Assembly: GCA_902470805.1 (NCBI GenBank)
Contig: CABRHX010000003.1
Coordinates: forward strand, 75,439 to 139,438
Direction: 5' to 3'
DNA: 64,000 nt
DNA from: an uncultured Collinsella sp.
GTDB taxonomy: Bacteria; Actinomycetota; Coriobacteriia; Coriobacteriales; Coriobacteriaceae
In this document: positions 35,747-45,481 of the stretch, in pieces
Layout of the letters: each line of letters opens with the position of its first letter
Numbering within the stretch: the stretch's first letter is position 1
The notes under the pieces: model-generated
The model's input: only the letters and a program-made list of their open reading frames with translations
What the model was told of the DNA's origin: nothing
The model's database searches: none
Translations under genes and position numbers: made by a program

Positions 35747-36037
35747 TTAAGCGGCGACGGCCTCATAGACCGTAGCGCCCGAGAAGCTGTCATGCAGGCT
35801 CTTGCCGGCAATCCACGGCAGCTCGACGACCTCGCAGACCGTGTTGACCAACTCAGAACAGTCAGTAAAGTGGCCCTTGTCGTTGAGGGCCTCGCAATCC
35901 TGAACACGCCAATAGCCATCGGTGTGCGTGATGTAGTACTCGTGATCGTTGATCGACACGAAAGCGCGCGTCTTGGAACGCAGCAGCTTCAGAAATCCTT
36001 CGAAATCGGTCTCGACGACATCTCCAGCCTGGAACAT
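35747..36037 (-). CDS. Small hypothetical protein (96 residues)
   Basis: I do not recognise this family. The gene is supported by a perfect AGGAGGT site 8 bp before ATG 36037 and a strong terminator after the stop. The product is soluble and acidic, without signal peptide or membrane segment. It contains the run INDHEYYITHTDGYWRVQDCEALNDKGHFTDCSELVNTVCEVVELPWIAGKSLHDSF. The two segments with paired Cys (DCEAL, DCSEL, VCEVVEL) could bind metal or form disulfides, but that is speculative. It stands alone between the MarR operon and the nitroreductase gene. Confidence 0.75.
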   Translation of the reverse strand: MFQAGDVVETDFEGFLKLLRSKTRAFVSINDHEYYITHTDGYWRVQDCEALNDKGHFTDCSELVNTVCEVVELPWIAGKSLHDSFSGATVYEAVAA

Positions 36038-36331
36038 GATGTTACCTCCTGGCCCGGCGCCACCACGGCGCATTGATAAACGTTGGTACTCCTTTAGTAA
36101 AACCCTTATCAGAGGTTATGCGTTCGTCATTTAGGCAAGTGGTAAAAAACCGCAGGGTAGACGGGATAAAACGTTTAACCATCCCATTTGTTTGTCACAT
36201 TCTGAAGGTACTTTTATGCAAACCTACTTTCCCAATTGGAATCTATCCTTTTGGCCGGGCAATTGACCGTCTATCGTTTGAGCCCGACGGGTATGAACGG
36301 GGCATCTGCAACGCCACCGCAAGGAGACACC

Positions 36332-36853
36332 ATGGAGACTATCGAAGCACTCATTCACCGCCGCAGCTGCCGCAACTACAGCGATCGTCCCGTCGAGGCC
36401 GAAAAGCTTGCACGTATTATCGAAGCCGGCCAATATGCACCGAGCGGCATGGGCCGCCAGCCGGTGACGTTTGTCGCCGTCACCGACCCCGCGACCGTCG
36501 AGCGTCTCTCGCAGCTCAACGCGCAAGTCATGGGCAGCAACAGCGACCCCTTCTATGGCGCCAAGACCGTTGTGGTGGTGCTGGTTGACCGCAGCGTGCC
36601 CACACATCTGGAAGACGGCTCGCTCGCCATGGGCAACCTGCTCAACGCTGCCTATGCGCTGGGCGTTGATTCGTGCTGGATTCATCGCGCCCACGAGGTT
36701 TTCGATTCGCCCGAGGGCCTGGAGCTACTGGCCAGTTGGGGTCTACCCGCCGACGGCAGCCTGCGCGGTGTCGGTCACTGCATTCTGGGCTATGCCGAGG
36801 ACACGCTGCCCGAGCCCAAACCCCGCCGCGACAACGTGGTCTACGTAAGGTAA
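36332..36853 (+). CDS. Nitroreductase family protein
   Basis: The 173-residue protein is a small FMN-dependent nitroreductase-fold oxidoreductase. It starts METIEALIHRRSCRNYSDRPVEAEKLARIIEAGQYAPSGMGRQPVTFVAV, with the FMN-phosphate-binding RRSCRNY motif, and contains the central SLAMGNLLNAAYALGVDSCWI and GHCILGYAEDTLPEPKPR. It probably reduces nitro compounds or quinones with NAD(P)H in the cytosol; the physiological substrate is unknown. AAGGAG sits 6 bp before ATG 36332. The gene is monocistronic. Confidence 0.9.
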   Translation: METIEALIHRRSCRNYSDRPVEAEKLARIIEAGQYAPSGMGRQPVTFVAVTDPATVERLSQLNAQVMGSNSDPFYGAKTVVVVLVDRSVPTHLEDGSLAMGNLLNAAYALGVDSCWIHRAHEVFDSPEGLELLASWGLPADGSLRGVGHCILGYAEDTLPEPKPRRDNVVYVR

Positions 36854-37034
36854 TTAGTTCCGCCATTCTACCGAACGGCGGGCTCGTTGACGCTGCGCGG
36901 GCCGCATTCACGCCAATCTGACGTTCAATTTCGAGGGCGCGACCAGAAGGTCAGCGCCCTCTCATTTCACGTCACCTTGGCGCAAATGCGGCTCGCTCGC
37001 TTTTGGCGACTGACATCGAATGAGCCACTGTCTT

Positions 37035-37071
37035 GGGCAGCTAAAAAAGCCCCGTCCCAAATTAGCTGCCC
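37035..37071 (-). repeat. Hairpin element related to the 24-kb cluster
   Basis: GGGCAGCTAA (37035-37044) and TTAGCTGCCC (37062-37071) are perfect arms. On the minus strand the loop contains TTTGGGACGGGGCTTTTT, nearly the same as 24077-24096. It lies 10 nt after the stop of the gene at 37082 and could act as its terminator. Confidence 0.65.
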
Positions 37072-37081
37072 CACTCGCAAC

Positions 37082-37657
37082 TTATCCCGCCGATGGAGTT
37101 ATTGCCGTTTCGCTCGTCTGATTCGCATCGACGTCGTCGCCTTGCTTGTCTTCGTCCTTTTGCACATCGGCGATGGTGGAGGCCGCCGCAACGATACCGC
37201 GCTGGGGCGCGACGCTCGTCTGGGCCTGAGCGCCCTCGACAACTTCTGTACCTACATGCGCGAGCTCGGGCGATTTAAACATTGCGTCCAAGTTGGCGCC
37301 ACCGCCGGCATATCCGAGCGCAGCGAGCGCGATGACGATCACTGCAACGGCGGCCACGATCGGCACGTAGCGATGCCAGCCGGCGGGATTGAGCCCGCTG
37401 CGGCGAGCCGCCCCGCGGCTGATGTAGCCGAGCGTTCCGTCGTGCTTGAGCTTTGAGCCCACCACGCGTTTGCGGCCCCACAGCGAGGACTCTGCCTGCA
37501 TTGCCAAGCGGGCGCTTGCCGAAGGATAGCCGTATTTAGTGCGCTTGAACGAGCCATCAAACCCCGAGGCGTGTTTGCCCCACGTCACCGATGTTGTGCG
37601 TCGGTTGACCGGCGCGGCACTCCGCCTTCTGCGGCTCGGTTTTGAAGTCTCAGCCAT
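37082..37657 (-). CDS. Hypothetical protein with one transmembrane helix
   Basis: I do not recognise this 191-residue protein. Residues 1-95 are very basic, rich in Arg, Lys and Ser (KPSRRRRSAAPVNRRTT..., SLWGRKRVVGSKLKHDG). A single hydrophobic helix follows at about 98-116 (YVPIVAAVAVIVIALAALGY), then an acidic Ala/Thr-rich tail ending in TSETAITPSAG. The charge pattern predicts a cytoplasmic basic N-terminus that could touch nucleic acid or lipid, and an outside tail. The start ATG 37657 has GAGGG upstream. It lies downstream of, and codirectional with, the Fis-type regulator gene. Confidence 0.75.
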   Translation of the reverse strand: MAETSKPSRRRRSAAPVNRRTTSVTWGKHASGFDGSFKRTKYGYPSASARLAMQAESSLWGRKRVVGSKLKHDGTLGYISRGAARRSGLNPAGWHRYVPIVAAVAVIVIALAALGYAGGGANLDAMFKSPELAHVGTEVVEGAQAQTSVAPQRGIVAAASTIADVQKDEDKQGDDVDANQTSETAITPSAG

Positions 37658-37741
37658 ATGCCCTCGCACGCCGTAACCAAATCGAAACAATAACGCTTTG
37701 GACTGTAGCACACGCGTCGCGTGCGGTCACGGGCGCCTCGC

Positions 37742-38959
37742 TCAACGGTCATCGTCCTTCAGCAAGCGCCACAGCGTTGTACGGCTTATGCCCAGCACCT
37801 CCGCCGCACGGGTTCGGTTGCCGTGGAGATGGTCTACAACCAGATGCGCGATATCTCGCTCGGTATCGGCCAGCGGTCGCAGGATATACAGGTCACTTTC
37901 AAGCGTCGGGGCGCCAAAGGTTGCGGTCTTAATCACGTCCTCTTGGGCGAACACTTCCTCCGCCACAGCGCGGTCCACCGTGCCCGTCCCCACCAATATA
38001 TACAGTCGTTCCGAGACCTCGCGGAGCTGCAGATAGTTGCGCGGCCAGCGGTAAGCATCGAGCGTCTTCGTCGCCGCGGCAGACAGCGTGGGCGCTGCCG
38101 TCCCAAATGCATCAGCGAGATATTCCAAATAGCGCGCGACCTTCGTCGACGCGGCTCCCTGCTCGGCGATTGCCGGCGCGACGCTCACCGCACAGGCGAA
38201 GCGCTCGGTCACAAAGGCGGCTTGATCACTTTCGCCGCCGCCCGGCATGTCATTCGCCGTCAGCACCACATGGCAGCGCGTCGCCAACGCGGTGTCGGTC
38301 ATCGTGGAGACCAGCTCGCGGAGGCGCTGGGGGCCAACCGCATTCCAGCCCTCAATGCAAAGGGTCAGCCCCGTTTGGAACAGCGGCGATTCGGAGCTTT
38401 TGAGCACATGGCGCCAACCGCGATCGGTGAGTTCATCGAGCGCGACGGAAACAAAGGGCTGATCGACAAAAGGGCCATCCAGATAGAGGCGCTTGGCAAT
38501 CTCGACCTGACCCGCTCCCAGCTCGCCCTCGAGCATAAGGGGCACGCCGCGCGCATAGCTCTCGGTAACCGGTACAGCCACCGAGGCCGCCCCCTCAACG
38601 ATGCCGTACGCGCTCGATTCATAGCGGACCTCAACTTCGTCGGCGTTGAGCCACTCGATGCCCGCATGCGCCGCGGCACCGCGCACCTCGCGGACCACAA
38701 CGACCCAAAGCCTCCCGCCCTCTTTGTCGGTGGGGCGAACGGTCAGGCTCAGGCGCGTACCCTCACGCCCCATAACCAGACGCGCGCCGTCTCCTATACG
38801 GTCGAGACGCTCAGCGACAAAAGCCGCCACATCCCGCTCAAGCGCCGCGTCATTCATGGTCGAGATCGCGACGTCCCCACGCGCATCGATTGCCAATGCC
38901 GAGGCCCCGGCAGCAGCTAGGGCATCGGTCAAGATGTTCAGCTTAGCATTGCTATCCAT
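37742..38959 (-). CDS. Sigma-54-activator-like regulator with degenerate AAA domain and Fis HTH
   Basis: The 405-residue protein ends in a Fis-type helix-turn-helix (DIAHLVVDHLHGNRTRAAEVLGISRTTLWRLLKDDDR). The middle resembles an NtrC-type AAA+ domain (GVPLMLEGELGAGQVEIAKRLYLDG, RWPRNYLQLREVSERLYIL), but the Walker A lysine-threonine is lost (GELGAGQVE), and I see no GAFTGA sigma-54 loop or Walker B DE. It is therefore probably a non-ATPase DNA-binding regulator derived from an NtrC-like ancestor. ATG 38959 follows AGGGGC; a longer frame reaches 39160. It is downstream of yeiH on the same strand. The target is not known. Confidence 0.8.
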   Translation of the reverse strand: MDSNAKLNILTDALAAAGASALAIDARGDVAISTMNDAALERDVAAFVAERLDRIGDGARLVMGREGTRLSLTVRPTDKEGGRLWVVVVREVRGAAAHAGIEWLNADEVEVRYESSAYGIVEGAASVAVPVTESYARGVPLMLEGELGAGQVEIAKRLYLDGPFVDQPFVSVALDELTDRGWRHVLKSSESPLFQTGLTLCIEGWNAVGPQRLRELVSTMTDTALATRCHVVLTANDMPGGGESDQAAFVTERFACAVSVAPAIAEQGAASTKVARYLEYLADAFGTAAPTLSAAATKTLDAYRWPRNYLQLREVSERLYILVGTGTVDRAVAEEVFAQEDVIKTATFGAPTLESDLYILRPLADTERDIAHLVVDHLHGNRTRAAEVLGISRTTLWRLLKDDDR

Positions 38960-39109
38960 GATTTGCCCCTGTCCGCGGCGACGTGCAACCGCCGACGGTC
39001 GCACGACCGAGTGTTTCAAAATTGAACGATATTGCTCACCAAACACTATAGGGCAGAAAGCGCCGTCCTGCGAGTATAGGTGTTGCCCCGCATCGCCATC
39101 CTGGCGGGG

Positions 39110-39172
39110 CGATAAGAGCTCTTCGGGACTTATAAACCTGCGGACAAGCCATACCCGCAAGAGCTCCTATCG
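39110..39172. repeat. Imperfect inverted repeat between yeiH and the Fis-type regulator
   Basis: CGATAAGAGCTCTTCGGG (39110-39127) and CCCGCAAGAGCTCCTATCG (39154-39172) pair with a one-base bulge and one mismatch. It may separate the transcripts of the two genes. Confidence 0.55.
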
Positions 39173-39225
39173 CTCCACCGAAGGCTTGCGCTCACCGGCA
39201 GCCAGCACGCGAATAAGCTACTTCT

Positions 39226-40260
39226 CTACCAGATTCCCAGCACGTGCTGCATTCCCAAACTCATGCACGCAATGCCAATCCAGCAGCAAAAGCCCAACGC
39301 GATGGGCTTGCCGCCCTTTTTGACCAGCTCGACGATATCGGTATTAAAACCAATAGCCGCCATGGCCATCACAATAAAGAACTTCGACAGCTCCTTGATG
39401 GGCGCCGTGATGGACGCGGGAAGCTGAAGCACCGTGGTGATCACGCTCGCCAGCACAAAGAACAGCACAAACATGGGAAACGCACGTTTAAGCGAGAACG
39501 TGCTTTTGGCGTCACCGCCGGCCTTGCGTGCCAGATGCATCTGCCAGCATGCGAGGACCAGCGTGATGGGAATAATGGCCAGCGTCCTGGTGAGCTTGAC
39601 CACTGTGGCGCTCTCGAGCACATTGGCGCCGGGATGCATGCTGTCCCAGGCGCTCGCCGCAGCCGTTACCGACGAGGTGTCGTTGATGGCGGTGCCGGCA
39701 AACAGGCCAAAGCCCTCGTTGGTCAGCCCGAGCATGCCGCCGAGCGTCGGAAACACGAGCGCCGCGATAACGTTAAACAGGAAGATGACCGAAATGGCCT
39801 GGGCAATCTCGCGATCGTCGGCATCGATGACGGGCGCGGTCGCAGCGATGGCCGAACCGCCGCAAATCGACGAACCCACACCCACAAGCGTCGCGATCTT
39901 ACCCGGTACGTTCATGACGCGGCAGAGCACAAAGGCGATGACAAGCGAGGTCGAGATCGTCGCCACGATAATCGGCAGCGACTGGGCGCCCTTGGACAGA
40001 ATCTGGGAGAGGTTCATGCCAAAGCCAAGCAGGATAACCGCGTACTGCAAGACTTTTTTGGACGTATAGGTGACGCCGGCGGCGAGCTGTTCGCGACGCT
40101 TCCTGGGAAAGACGAGCGCCAGGACCATGCCAAAGAGGATGGCAAATACCGGACCGCCGACCACCTCAATTTGTTTGCCGAGCAACGTCGCGGGAATGGC
40201 AATGATCAGGCAGAACAAGACGCCTTTCCAGCGCTCGCGAACGATATTTGCCAGTTGCAT
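39226..40260 (-). CDS. YeiH family putative sulfate exporter
   Basis: This 344-residue protein has about ten hydrophobic helices and matches the UPF0324/YeiH family (start RWKGVLFCLIIAIPATLLGKQIEVVGGPVFAILFGMVLALVFP; GVGSSICGGSAIAATAPVIDADD; NDTSSVTAAASAWD). The family is annotated as putative sulfate exporters and has been tied to sulfonate and taurine use in some bacteria; the substrate here is inferred only. AAGGA precedes ATG 40260. It is divergent from a GntR-family gene (40454), which is the natural candidate regulator. Confidence 0.92.
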   Translation of the reverse strand: MQLANIVRERWKGVLFCLIIAIPATLLGKQIEVVGGPVFAILFGMVLALVFPRKRREQLAAGVTYTSKKVLQYAVILLGFGMNLSQILSKGAQSLPIIVATISTSLVIAFVLCRVMNVPGKIATLVGVGSSICGGSAIAATAPVIDADDREIAQAISVIFLFNVIAALVFPTLGGMLGLTNEGFGLFAGTAINDTSSVTAAASAWDSMHPGANVLESATVVKLTRTLAIIPITLVLACWQMHLARKAGGDAKSTFSLKRAFPMFVLFFVLASVITTVLQLPASITAPIKELSKFFIVMAMAAIGFNTDIVELVKKGGKPIALGFCCWIGIACMSLGMQHVLGIW

Positions 40261-40453
40261 ATGGGATTCCTTCTTTCTATTTCACGTTTGCGACGGCTTA
40301 TGATACGGCAACATTGAGCACAGCCTTGCGCAAACACAGACTAAGATGCCGCAATAGTTCTCAGGCAACAGCCGAATTGCCCACCGCGGAGAGCTGATTC
40401 GCGGCATAATTAACAACTGACATATGAGTTTGATAGAACAGTTGCGAGGCGCT

Positions 40454-41155
40454 ATGGAAGAATCGATGCACGTCGGCGAGCAGGAAACGAGCCTACAGGA
40501 CCAGTCCTACCACACCATTCGACGCAAAATCGTCTACCTGGACTACAAGCCGGGCGAAAAGCTGGGCGTCAAGCAACTTTGCGACGACCTAGATATGGGG
40601 CGCACCCCTGTGCGCGAGGCTTTGGTTCGTTTGGCGCAGGAAGGCCTGGTGCGCACCGTGCCCCAGAGCGGTACCTACGTCTCGCCCATCAACCTCACCC
40701 TTGCCGAGAGTGCCTGTTACATCCGCGAGCATCTGGAAAAGCAGGTGATCGTGGAGTGCTGTGCGCGAGCCACGTCGGCCGGCATCGAGCAGCTCGACCG
40801 CGCCATCGTGCTGCAGGAAAAAGCCATGGCCGAAGAGGATCGCATCGGCTTCTTTTTGAGCGACAACCTCATGCATCACATGATTTTTAGCATCGCATGT
40901 CGCAGCACCGTGTGGTCGTGGCTCGAAGAGACCAATGCCGACCTGGAGCGCTTCCGCTGGCTGCGCGCCGCCACGCAGGTTCTCGACAATCAGGACATCG
41001 TGAACGAGCACAAGCAGATTCGCCGCGCCATCGCCGGTCGCGACCCCATCGAAGCGAGCTTTTTGGTCAGCAAGCACCTGCACATGATGTTCCGCAACCA
41101 AACCGAGGTTCTGGACCAGTTCCCCGAGTACTTCGAGACCAGCAAGCTCCGCTAA
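40454..41155 (+). CDS. GntR-family (FadR-type) transcriptional regulator
   Basis: The protein has an N-terminal GntR winged helix (YHTIRRKIVYLDYKPGEKLGVKQLCDDLDMGRTPVREALVRLAQEGLVRTVPQSGTYVSP) and a C-terminal FCD-type all-helical effector domain. ATG 40454 is preferred because GAGG precedes it by 5 bp; an upstream in-frame ATG at 40424 (10 more residues) has no site and lies too close to a CATAAT -10 candidate at 40405. It is divergent from yeiH, so control of that transporter and itself is likely. The effector is not predictable from sequence. Confidence 0.9.
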   Translation: MEESMHVGEQETSLQDQSYHTIRRKIVYLDYKPGEKLGVKQLCDDLDMGRTPVREALVRLAQEGLVRTVPQSGTYVSPINLTLAESACYIREHLEKQVIVECCARATSAGIEQLDRAIVLQEKAMAEEDRIGFFLSDNLMHHMIFSIACRSTVWSWLEETNADLERFRWLRAATQVLDNQDIVNEHKQIRRAIAGRDPIEASFLVSKHLHMMFRNQTEVLDQFPEYFETSKLR

Positions 41156-41196
41156 CCTGCCAAAAAGGGACAGGTTCATTTTGGCAGGTTTTATCT
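41154..41196 (+). repeat. CCTGCC...GGCAGG element, copy 1
   Basis: AACCTGCCAAAA (41154-41165) and TTTTGGCAGGTT (41179-41190) are perfect inverted arms around GGGACAGG and end in TTTTATC. The element overlaps the GntR gene's stop codon (TAA). Near-identical copies are at 46359 (same strand) and 43345 (reverse). Here it may act as a terminator. Confidence 0.75.
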
Positions 41197-41206
41197 GGTC
41201 AAATGC

Positions 41207-41249
41207 AAAAAAGGGCCCGGCTCCGTCTAATGACGCGGAGCCGGGCCTT
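41207..41249 (-). terminator. Terminator of glmS
   Basis: On the minus strand AAGGCCCGGCTCCG pairs with CGGAGCCGGGCCCTT, followed by a T-run. Confidence 0.9.
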
Positions 41250-41272
41250 AGTCGCTAGAACGGCGGAACCAA

Positions 41273-43120
<1,848 letters not shown>

Positions 43121-43213
43121 AGGATAAATCCCTTCGTCCGCTTGACTGCAAAACGTCCACGCACAGGGGGCGCTGAGACGCATAACGTTCGAGTATTGTA
43201 CTCACGCAAACGC

Positions 43214-43255
43214 AAGTTGATATACCAGAAGTGGTATCTCAACTTAGATACCACT
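43214..43255 (-). promoter_or_regulatory. Overlapping palindromic operators upstream of glmS
   Basis: AAGTTGATATACCA (43214-43227) and TGGTATCTCAACTT (43232-43245) form one near-perfect palindrome. AGTGGTATC (43230-43238) and GATACCACT (43247-43255) form a second that overlaps it. TGGTAT half-sites resemble those of GntR-type amino-sugar repressors (NagR/YvoA). The position is about 95 bp upstream of the glmS ATG. Confidence 0.6.
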
Positions 43256-43344
43256 CGATGCACACACGTCCAGCCGGTTCAAACCACCACAAAGGTACCT
43301 GCCCCCTTCGTGGTGGTCGCGCCGGCAACGGCGTTTCCCCAGAT

Positions 43345-43385
43345 AAACCTGCCAAAATAAACCTGTCCCTTTTTGGTAGGTTTGG
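43345..43385 (-). repeat. CCTGCC...GGCAGG element, copy 2 (reverse orientation)
   Basis: AAACCTGCCAAAA (43346-43358) and TTTTTGGTAGGTTT (43371-43384) are the arms, with one mismatch, flanking CCTGTCCC. It ends within about 10 bp of the TACAAT -10 candidate (43391-43396) of the LacI-type gene, so it overlaps that promoter. Confidence 0.75.
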
Positions 43386-43431
43386 GATGCTACAATCTGG
43401 CTTGTACTTGAAACGCATCAAAGGGGCCGCT

Positions 43432-44544
43432 ATGGCAAAGGTAAAAATCAGCGACGTCGCGCGCGAGGCCGGGGTTTCGTTGGGCACGGTCTCCAACGCG
43501 CTCAACCACCCCGAAAAGCTACGCCCCGAGACCCTCAAGCTCATCAACGAGACCATCAATCGCCTTGGCTACCTGCCCAACCAAAGCGCCCGTCAGCTCG
43601 CGGGCGGCGCCACCAAGTCCTTTGGCCTGGTGCTCCCCCGTCTCGACCACGGCTTTTCGCTCCAAATCGCCAGCGGCGCCCACAACGAGGCCCGCAAGCA
43701 CGGCTACGACCTGCTCATCGCCAACGCCGATAATGACGATATTCTCGAGAACCATTACCTGCGCTACTTTATGGGCACCCAGATGTCCGGCGTCATGGTT
43801 CAGCCCATGGCGTCCCCCGACTGGCATCCGGCCATGACTAAAATGCCCGTGCCGATCGTCCATCTGGACATCCACTGTTCCGAGCCCGGCTACTACGTAG
43901 CGGCCGACAACGAGGCCCAAGGTCGCATCATTGCCGAGCTCGCCATCGCCCGCGGCGCACACCATATTGTCGTCGTCGGCCGAGCAGCATTTATGCAGCT
44001 CACCCTACGCGTGCTTGGCATTCACAAGGCCCTCGCCCTGCACCCCGATATCAAGATCGAAGTCATCGACGCCGGCGAATGGAATACCGCTGCCGACGGC
44101 TACGGCATCGGTGCCCAAATCGCCGAGCGCCCCGCGAACGAACGCCCCGATTTTGTCGTCGGCCTGACCGACGTGTTGGCCTCGGGCGTTATCTCGGCGC
44201 TGGTCGACAAGGGCATCTCTGTCCCCGGGCAAGTACGCGTAGCAGGCTGCGATGGCAACCCGCTCGCTTGGAGTGGATCGGTCCCGCTCACTACGGTAGC
44301 GCCCCCGGGCTACGAGATTGGCCGCAAGGGCGTTCAATTGCTCATGGAGCAAATCGAGAACAAGGCCCCGGCAAAGACCAAGCATATCCACGTCAGCTCT
44401 GCCGCGCGCACCGTCACCGCGGTCACGGCCATCGAGGACATCAACCGCCAAGAACTCGTGCGGCCGTTCCTGCTGGAACGCGCCAGCACCCAGGCAAGCA
44501 GCCAGACCGACGCCACGGCCATCAACCTCGGTGCGTATCTATAG
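43432..44544 (+). CDS. LacI-family transcriptional regulator
   Basis: The 370-residue protein has a canonical LacI helix-turn-helix (MAKVKISDVAREAGVSLGTVSNALNHPEKLRPETLKLINETINRLGYLPNQSARQLAGG) and a periplasmic-binding-protein-like effector domain (KSFGLVLPRLDHGFSLQIASGAHNEARKHGYDLLIANADND; RVAGCDGNPLAWSGSVPLTTVAPPGYEIGRKGVQLLMEQIE). ATG 43432 follows AAGGGG. Most LacI regulators control nearby sugar genes, but both neighbours (glmS and an HAD gene) are in other units and no transporter is adjacent, so the target is unclear. A repeat element overlaps its promoter. Confidence 0.93.
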   Translation: MAKVKISDVAREAGVSLGTVSNALNHPEKLRPETLKLINETINRLGYLPNQSARQLAGGATKSFGLVLPRLDHGFSLQIASGAHNEARKHGYDLLIANADNDDILENHYLRYFMGTQMSGVMVQPMASPDWHPAMTKMPVPIVHLDIHCSEPGYYVAADNEAQGRIIAELAIARGAHHIVVVGRAAFMQLTLRVLGIHKALALHPDIKIEVIDAGEWNTAADGYGIGAQIAERPANERPDFVVGLTDVLASGVISALVDKGISVPGQVRVAGCDGNPLAWSGSVPLTTVAPPGYEIGRKGVQLLMEQIENKAPAKTKHIHVSSAARTVTAVTAIEDINRQELVRPFLLERASTQASSQTDATAINLGAYL

Positions 44545-44570
44545 CACGCCCGCGAGTATGCTAAGTCGCC

Positions 44571-44618
44571 GCTTAAGCAAAAGGGGCCCGACCATTGCCG
44601 GGCCCCTTTTGCTTAAGC
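44571..44618 (+). terminator. Bidirectional terminator between the LacI and HAD genes
   Basis: Perfect 20-bp arms (44571-44590 and 44599-44618; GGGGCCCG core flanked by AAAA/TTTT and GCTTAAGC) with an 8-nt loop between convergent genes. Confidence 0.9.
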
Positions 44619-44657
44619 GCAAACGTAAGCAATTGCTCGTTTCAACGCCGCAATTGT

Positions 44658-45308
44658 CTAGCGCACGGCCTTGACCGCCGCCGCCAGATCGAACAGCGTA
44701 TCGAGCACGGCCTCGCAGCCATCCACCACGTCCTGCGGCAGCGGCACGATATCGGGGACGGCAAAGACATGGCAGCCGGCCGTAATGCCCGAGACGCAGC
44801 CGTTGCGCGAATCCTCGACCACGGCACATTCCTCGGGAGCAAAGCCCGCGCGCTCGCAGGCGAGCAGATACATCTCGGGGTCGGGCTTGCCGTGCACGAC
44901 GTCCTCGCCACACGTTACCGTTTCAAACTTGTCAAAGAGGCCAACCATCTTAAGGTTGCGCTCGGCCGTAACGAGGCGCGACGACGTCGCTAGACCAACG
45001 TGATAGCCCGCAGCCAGCAGCTCGTCTAGGCACTCGGCGGCGCCGGCCTTAAGTTCCAGTTCGGTCTTGACCATCTCGTCGCGAATCTCCTTGTGGCGGA
45101 CATAGACCGCCTCGGTGGTTTCGTGGCTGCCGTAATGCTCATCAAGGATGTCCATGACATCGGGCAGCGTGCGGCCGATAAACTGATGGATCAGCGCTTC
45201 ATCAATCGCGAGCCCCAGCTCAGCGGCGCCTGCCTTCCAGGCCTTAATCCCCAAACGCTCGGTATCGACCAGCGTTCCATCCATGTCAAAAATAACAGCC
45301 TTGATCAT
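44658..45308 (-). CDS. HAD-superfamily phosphatase, beta-phosphoglucomutase-like
   Basis: The 216-residue protein has all HAD motifs: DMDGT (motif I with nucleophile Asp), LATSSR (motif II), and KPDPEMY...VVEDSRNG (motifs III and IV). An alpha-helical cap (KAWKAGAAELGLAIDEALIHQFIGRTLPDVMDIL) places it in the beta-phosphoglucomutase/YcjU-like subfamily. It could hydrolyse or isomerise a sugar phosphate; the substrate is not predictable. ATG 45308 has GGGGGA upstream; the frame runs on to 45395 without a site. It is divergent from larE across a palindrome. Confidence 0.92.
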   Translation of the reverse strand: MIKAVIFDMDGTLVDTERLGIKAWKAGAAELGLAIDEALIHQFIGRTLPDVMDILDEHYGSHETTEAVYVRHKEIRDEMVKTELELKAGAAECLDELLAAGYHVGLATSSRLVTAERNLKMVGLFDKFETVTCGEDVVHGKPDPEMYLLACERAGFAPEECAVVEDSRNGCVSGITAGCHVFAVPDIVPLPQDVVDGCEAVLDTLFDLAAAVKAVR

Positions 45309-45368
45309 ATCGGTCCCCCATCGACTCTCGCTGTCGCGTTGCTGCAACTCTACCGCATTTGGCAACTT

Positions 45369-45385
45369 GTATATAACGTATATAC
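45369..45385. promoter_or_regulatory. Palindrome between the HAD gene and larE
   Basis: GTATATAACGTATATAC is a 17-bp near-perfect palindrome in the 173-bp divergent region, placed to affect both promoters. Confidence 0.45.
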
Positions 45386-45481
45386 CATATTGCACTTTCG
45401 TTACACAGATAGAAGTCTTATGGCAAGTAACGCATTAGGATTATAGTTTTCGATCGAGTACTCAACGATAAGGAACGTTTC

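Noticed and set aside
43121..43213. glmS ribozyme
   Set aside because: The glmS leader shows no recognisable ribozyme core, only palindromes and a repeat.
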